The position numbers and the translations under genes were made by a program. From Azophilus sp965214305 (GTDB lineage Bacteria; Pseudomonadota; Gammaproteobacteria; Pseudomonadales; Azotimanducaceae), in the NCBI GenBank assembly GCA_965214305.1, contig OZ243949.1:1612001-1676000 (forward strand): 64,000 nucleotides of DNA. Direction: 5' to 3'. Positions 61,373 through 64,000 of the stretch are shown piece by piece. How positions within the stretch are numbered: the stretch's first letter is position 1; each line of letters starts with the position of its first letter. Below the pieces are notes generated by a model. That model did not search any database. It was not told the DNA's origin and worked only from the letters and a program-made list of their open reading frames with translations.

Positions 61373-62410
61373 TCAGAGCATTTCTTCGGCAACCAATGCC
61401 AGCGCTTCCGGTTGTTGTCCGCCAATCATCATGCTGGAAACCTGGCCACGCCGCTCGGCCTCACGCCAACGCTGTAGACGCTCACGAATGCGCTCCGCGG
61501 GGCCAACCAGGTGACAGGCATCAATCAATTCCGCGGGCACCGCCGCCATCGCCTCGTCACGCCGACCGGAGAGATACAGATCCTGGATTTTCACCGCCGC
61601 CTCCGCAAAGCCAAGACGCTTGGCGTAGTCGTTGTAAAAATTCTTGTTGCGCGCCCCCATGCCGCCGATGTAGAGAGCCATGCTGCCGCGAATGGGCATC
61701 ATGCATTTCTCAACGTCATCACCCATCACCACGGTGACAAAGGGCGCCACGTCGAATTGGCTGAGGTTTTTATCGCCCGCCTTGGCGAGCCCGCGCCGGA
61801 TCGGGCCTTCCAGCACACTGAATTGATCCGGATCCATCCAAATGGGGAAGAAGCCATCCGCCACTTCCGCCGCCACTTCCACGCCCCTGGGCGTGATGCT
61901 GGCCGCGTAAATCGGAATGTGCTCCTCGCAATGCAAAATACTCTTGAGGGGACGCCCGAGCCCGGTGGCATCGGCTGCGGTGTACGGTATTTGATACAGA
62001 TCGCCGTCAAAGGTTGCGGGTGCCTCGCGAGCGAAGATTTGCCGCATGATGGTCACGTATTCCCGCAACCGGGTGAGCGGTTTGCCATAGGGCACGCCAT
62101 GCCAACCCTCAACAACCTGGGGGCCGGAAGCACCCAAACCGCAGATAAAGCGGCCACCGGATAATTCGGCCAAGGTCATCGCCGTCATCGCCGCCATGGC
62201 CGGCGAGCGGGCGGGCATCTGCATGATGGCGGTGCCCACCTTGATTTTCTCGGTCTGCGCCAAGATCCAAGCGGCGGGGGAAATGGCATCGGAACCATAG
62301 GCCTCCGATGTCCATACGGAGTCGTATCCCAAACTCTCCGCGTACTTGATCGATTCGATGGGCATACTGATCTTGCGCCCCGAGTATCCGAACAAAGTGC
62401 CGAGTTTCAT
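61373..62410 (-). CDS. LLM-class F420-dependent oxidoreductase, TIGR03559-like
   Basis: A 345-residue enzyme: MKLGTLFGYSGRKISMPIESI, YDSVWTSEAYGSDAISPAAWILA, IKVGTAIMQMPARSPAMAAMTAMTL, RFICGLGASGPQVVEGWHG and IYAASITPRGVEVAAEVADGFFPIW. These blocks match the TIGR03559-like actinobacterial-type group of F420-dependent enzymes. It is followed by an LLM fragment and an enoyl-CoA hydratase in the same direction, suggesting a degradation pathway with acyl-CoA intermediates. No F420 biosynthesis gene (fbiA-D) is in the window, so cofactor supply must be encoded elsewhere. Confidence 0.88.
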   Translation of the reverse strand: MKLGTLFGYSGRKISMPIESIKYAESLGYDSVWTSEAYGSDAISPAAWILAQTEKIKVGTAIMQMPARSPAMAAMTAMTLAELSGGRFICGLGASGPQVVEGWHGVPYGKPLTRLREYVTIMRQIFAREAPATFDGDLYQIPYTAADATGLGRPLKSILHCEEHIPIYAASITPRGVEVAAEVADGFFPIWMDPDQFSVLEGPIRRGLAKAGDKNLSQFDVAPFVTVVMGDDVEKCMMPIRGSMALYIGGMGARNKNFYNDYAKRLGFAEAAVKIQDLYLSGRRDEAMAAVPAELIDACHLVGPAERIRERLQRWREAERRGQVSSMMIGGQQPEALALVAEEML

Positions 62411-62495
62411 AACCCACCTCTAATCGCGTTACGGGAATTGCGGCGCAAAATAACAATCACGGCAGCACCACACAACAAGCGGCCGGCAAGCGCCG

Positions 62496-63188
62496 CTATT
62501 GGTCGCGTATCAAATCGATCAGATAGTCAACCGTTTCCAGGGCTTGGCGGCGCCCTGCCCGCACATCGACGACATAGCGTTCCGCGACCACCAGGGCGGG
62601 CGTTGAGGCGATGCCCAACCGCCGTTGCCGGGCATCCTCATCAGCGCTTTTGCGGCGCACCTCGGGGGAATTGTATGCATCCACAAACGCCTGCCGCTCA
62701 ATGCCGCGCCCGGCCACAAAGTCGGCAATCTCGGCCAACGTGCGGAACTCGCGTCCGTTATCGTGTATGGCGCGGAAGATGCGTTCGTGGTTGGTATCCA
62801 AGGCATCCATCTGTTCGAGCGCGAAATAGGTTTTCGCCAGCATCGCCCAAGCGGCGCTGAAGGACGCGGCGGAGCGCTCAAACCGGACCTCATCCGGTAG
62901 CTCGCTGGCCCAGTCTTCCAGCAGCGGCTGGAAATTTTTGCAGTGTATGCAGGCATACGAGAAGAATTCCGTGACGACGATGGGGTCTCCGGGCCGACGC
63001 CTCGGCGGATCCTCAAGGAGCCGATAATGCTCGCCCTCGACAAAGTCGCCGGAGCCCGTGCCGCCCGCGCTGTAGAACAATCCGTAGCCGACGACCAGTG
63101 CCGCCACGACAACGGCGAAGCCGATGATGCCGTTGCGTAATCGATCAACCTTGCGCGCCTGAGCGGCGCGCCCTTGTTTAGTCTTCAT
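62496..63188 (-). CDS. DsbA-like thiol:disulfide interchange protein
   Basis: A 230-residue exported thioredoxin-fold protein. An N-terminal anchor lies at about 20-40 (GIIGFAVVVAALVVGYGLFY). The active site is CIHC (Cys80, Cys83) in TEFFSYACIHCKNF, and the cis-proline loop is STPALVV. The helical insert (AWAMLAKTYFALEQMDALDTNHERIF) is typical of DsbA. The predicted membrane anchor suggests it stays bound to the inner membrane, oxidising periplasmic proteins. ATG 63188 begins MKTKQGRAAQ; the frame is open upstream but without similarity. Confidence 0.85.
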   Translation of the reverse strand: MKTKQGRAAQARKVDRLRNGIIGFAVVVAALVVGYGLFYSAGGTGSGDFVEGEHYRLLEDPPRRRPGDPIVVTEFFSYACIHCKNFQPLLEDWASELPDEVRFERSAASFSAAWAMLAKTYFALEQMDALDTNHERIFRAIHDNGREFRTLAEIADFVAGRGIERQAFVDAYNSPEVRRKSADEDARQRRLGIASTPALVVAERYVVDVRAGRRQALETVDYLIDLIRDQ

Positions 63189-63205
63189 AAAGGGACTTAT
63201 ATACA

Positions 63206-63786
63206 AAAGTTGACAGATCAAAGCGACCTGCTTCCTTCTGCTACTTCTTGACGTTTCACAGGCCGACTTCGACATGGGTCATTGTCGCCACCTCGACGTC
63301 CGGTTGCCCCAATCCCGGAGGCCAAAGACCGGTCGTGATACTTTGATTTGAACTTCGGACGACCCCCTTGCTTCTTAAAATACCGTATCCAAGCATGTTC
63401 TTGATGCTTGAGCGTATGTCGAACAGCACCGAACGGGAGTGCTTGCAGCCAGTCTGTCTTCGCCCGAAGTTTGGTAAAGACCTTTGCGGTTGATTCGAAC
63501 CGTATTGATGGCTTCGGCAGCGCCCATGGAATCCGTTCATGCCATGCATATTCTTCTTCGTTCCACGCCAGCATGTCGTCGAGCCTGTCCGCCGTGTCCC
63601 GCTCGCAGTTCCCCTCGAAATACTTGAAGGCCGATTCCTTCGTGGGGAACATCCGCATCAGGTCGAAAAGGCTCAGGATGCTGGTGATTCGCTTCTTTCC
63701 GGGCATGAGAATATTCTCGAAAACATGGCTAAAGAGTAGCAAAATCAAATTTATTTGTTAACTCTTGTTCCTATTCTGTCAACTTT
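63206..63786. mobile_element. Decayed IS-like element with 12-bp inverted ends
   Basis: AAAGTTGACAGA at 63206-63217 is matched by its exact reverse complement at 63775-63786, reading inward at both ends. The 581-base interior contains only the chimeric transposase-like remnant at 63218-63706, whose stop directly follows the left repeat. No clean target duplication is seen, only weakly similar AT-rich flanks. It is best read as a non-autonomous or rearranged insertion sequence. Confidence 0.65.
63218..63706 (-). pseudogene. Chimeric transposase remnant (IS1595-like start joined to TnpB/OrfB-like segment)
   Basis: From ATG 63706 the first about 40 residues (ILSLFDLMRMFPTKESAFKYFE) match the N-terminus of IS1595-type transposases. 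The following part (PWALPKPSIRFESTAKVFTKL, LQALPFGAVRHTLKHQEHAW, KKQGGRPKFKSKYHD) resembles the N-terminal part of IS200/IS605-type TnpB/OrfB proteins. Neither catalytic domain is present. The join keeps a single frame, so a fusion peptide could be made, but transposition activity is not expected from it. Confidence 0.6.
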
Positions 63787-63892
63787 CCTATGTAATTCCC
63801 CTCATAAACCCGTCCGTGAAATCATCCTTCCGTACAAGCAGGCAAATTCTGTGCCGCGCCGACCCACGCGCCGCCGAGTAGTACTTAAAAAC

Positions 63893-64000
63893 TCACCCGG
63901 CATTGGCGGACCGGGGCGCCAACAATTCCGCCCAATGCAGCACCGGTACCGGCGCGACGGCCCCAAGGTGCATCTGACAGCCAACATTGGCCGTGACGAT
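63893..64000 (-). CDS. Glycolate oxidase iron-sulfur subunit-like protein, C-terminus only
   Basis: The frame enters from the right edge and ends at TGA 63893-63895. Its 35 residues read IVTANVGCQMHLGAVAPVPV then LHWAELLAPRSA, matching the last CCG-domain segment of GlcF-type (Fe-S)-binding proteins (the NxGCxxHL pattern followed by PVxHWxELL). GlcF transfers electrons from FAD-linked glycolate or lactate oxidases. The rest lies outside the window. It is transcribed toward the IS-like element. Confidence 0.65.
   Translation of the reverse strand: MVTANVGCQMHLGAVAPVPVLHWAELLAPRSANAG

Noticed and set aside
63802..63987. A 61-codon minus-strand frame at the right edge
   Set aside because: A different minus-strand frame over the same bases encodes the GlcF-like C-terminus, which has recognisable motifs.

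Overview
This is a GC-rich, densely coded chromosomal window, most likely from a gammaproteobacterium. The support is a divergent TesA / YbbA-YbbP locus and SspB, YaaA, TrhO, BolA, Prc, AcnA and glutamine-dependent NAD synthase genes of proteobacterial type. The mix of F420-type luciferase-like oxidoreductases, paired acyl-CoA dehydrogenases, a FATP-type acyl-CoA ligase, an HpaB-type hydroxylase and many short palindromic repeats suggests an environmental or host-associated lineage. No rRNA, tRNA or CRISPR array was seen, and the genus cannot be named from this sequence.

Layout. 1-9 kb holds housekeeping genes: an ABC exporter with tesA, trhO, bolA, yaaA, prc and thrS. The thrS gene lacks the TGS domain and is preceded by a previously unannotated threonine-rich leader peptide and attenuator. 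9-23 kb is metabolic: a SLC13-type transporter, a DHCR24-like flavoprotein, acnA, tpm, a serine hydrolase, two acyl-CoA dehydrogenases, nadE and a degenerate metallo-beta-lactamase-fold protein. 23.7-31.8 kb looks like an accessory island: a giant exonuclease-RecQ-UvrD fusion protein between two AAA/DUF4143 ATPase genes (one frameshifted), with a MITE-like repeat at its right edge. 32-39 kb has a GH20 hexosaminidase, a SIS isomerase, sspB and a tightly overlapping MBL / small membrane protein / acyl-CoA ligase operon. 39-46 kb is a catabolic region full of small inverted-repeat elements: an iron alcohol dehydrogenase, an HpaR-like MarR regulator, HpaB, a SRPBCC protein and a GPP34 (GOLPH3-like) domain fused to a cytochrome P450. 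46-52 kb is a complete three-gene RND efflux operon. 52.4-55 kb is a decaying zinc-uptake locus (CobW fragment, ATPase without Walker A, permease without its C-terminus, apparently intact binding protein) behind a Zur-like operator. 55-62.5 kb is rich in F420/FMN-type enzymes with a sodium:solute symporter and an enoyl-CoA hydratase. The right end holds a DsbA-like protein, a dead IS-like element and the 3' end of a GlcF-like gene.

The strongest candidates for undescribed biology are the thrS leader attenuator, the GPP34-P450 fusion, the exonuclease-RecQ-UvrD island, and at least four families of short inverted-repeat elements. One of these families shows compensatory base-pair changes between its two copies, and two supply stop codons to neighbouring genes. 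All functional calls come from reading motifs in the sequence; no database search was run.
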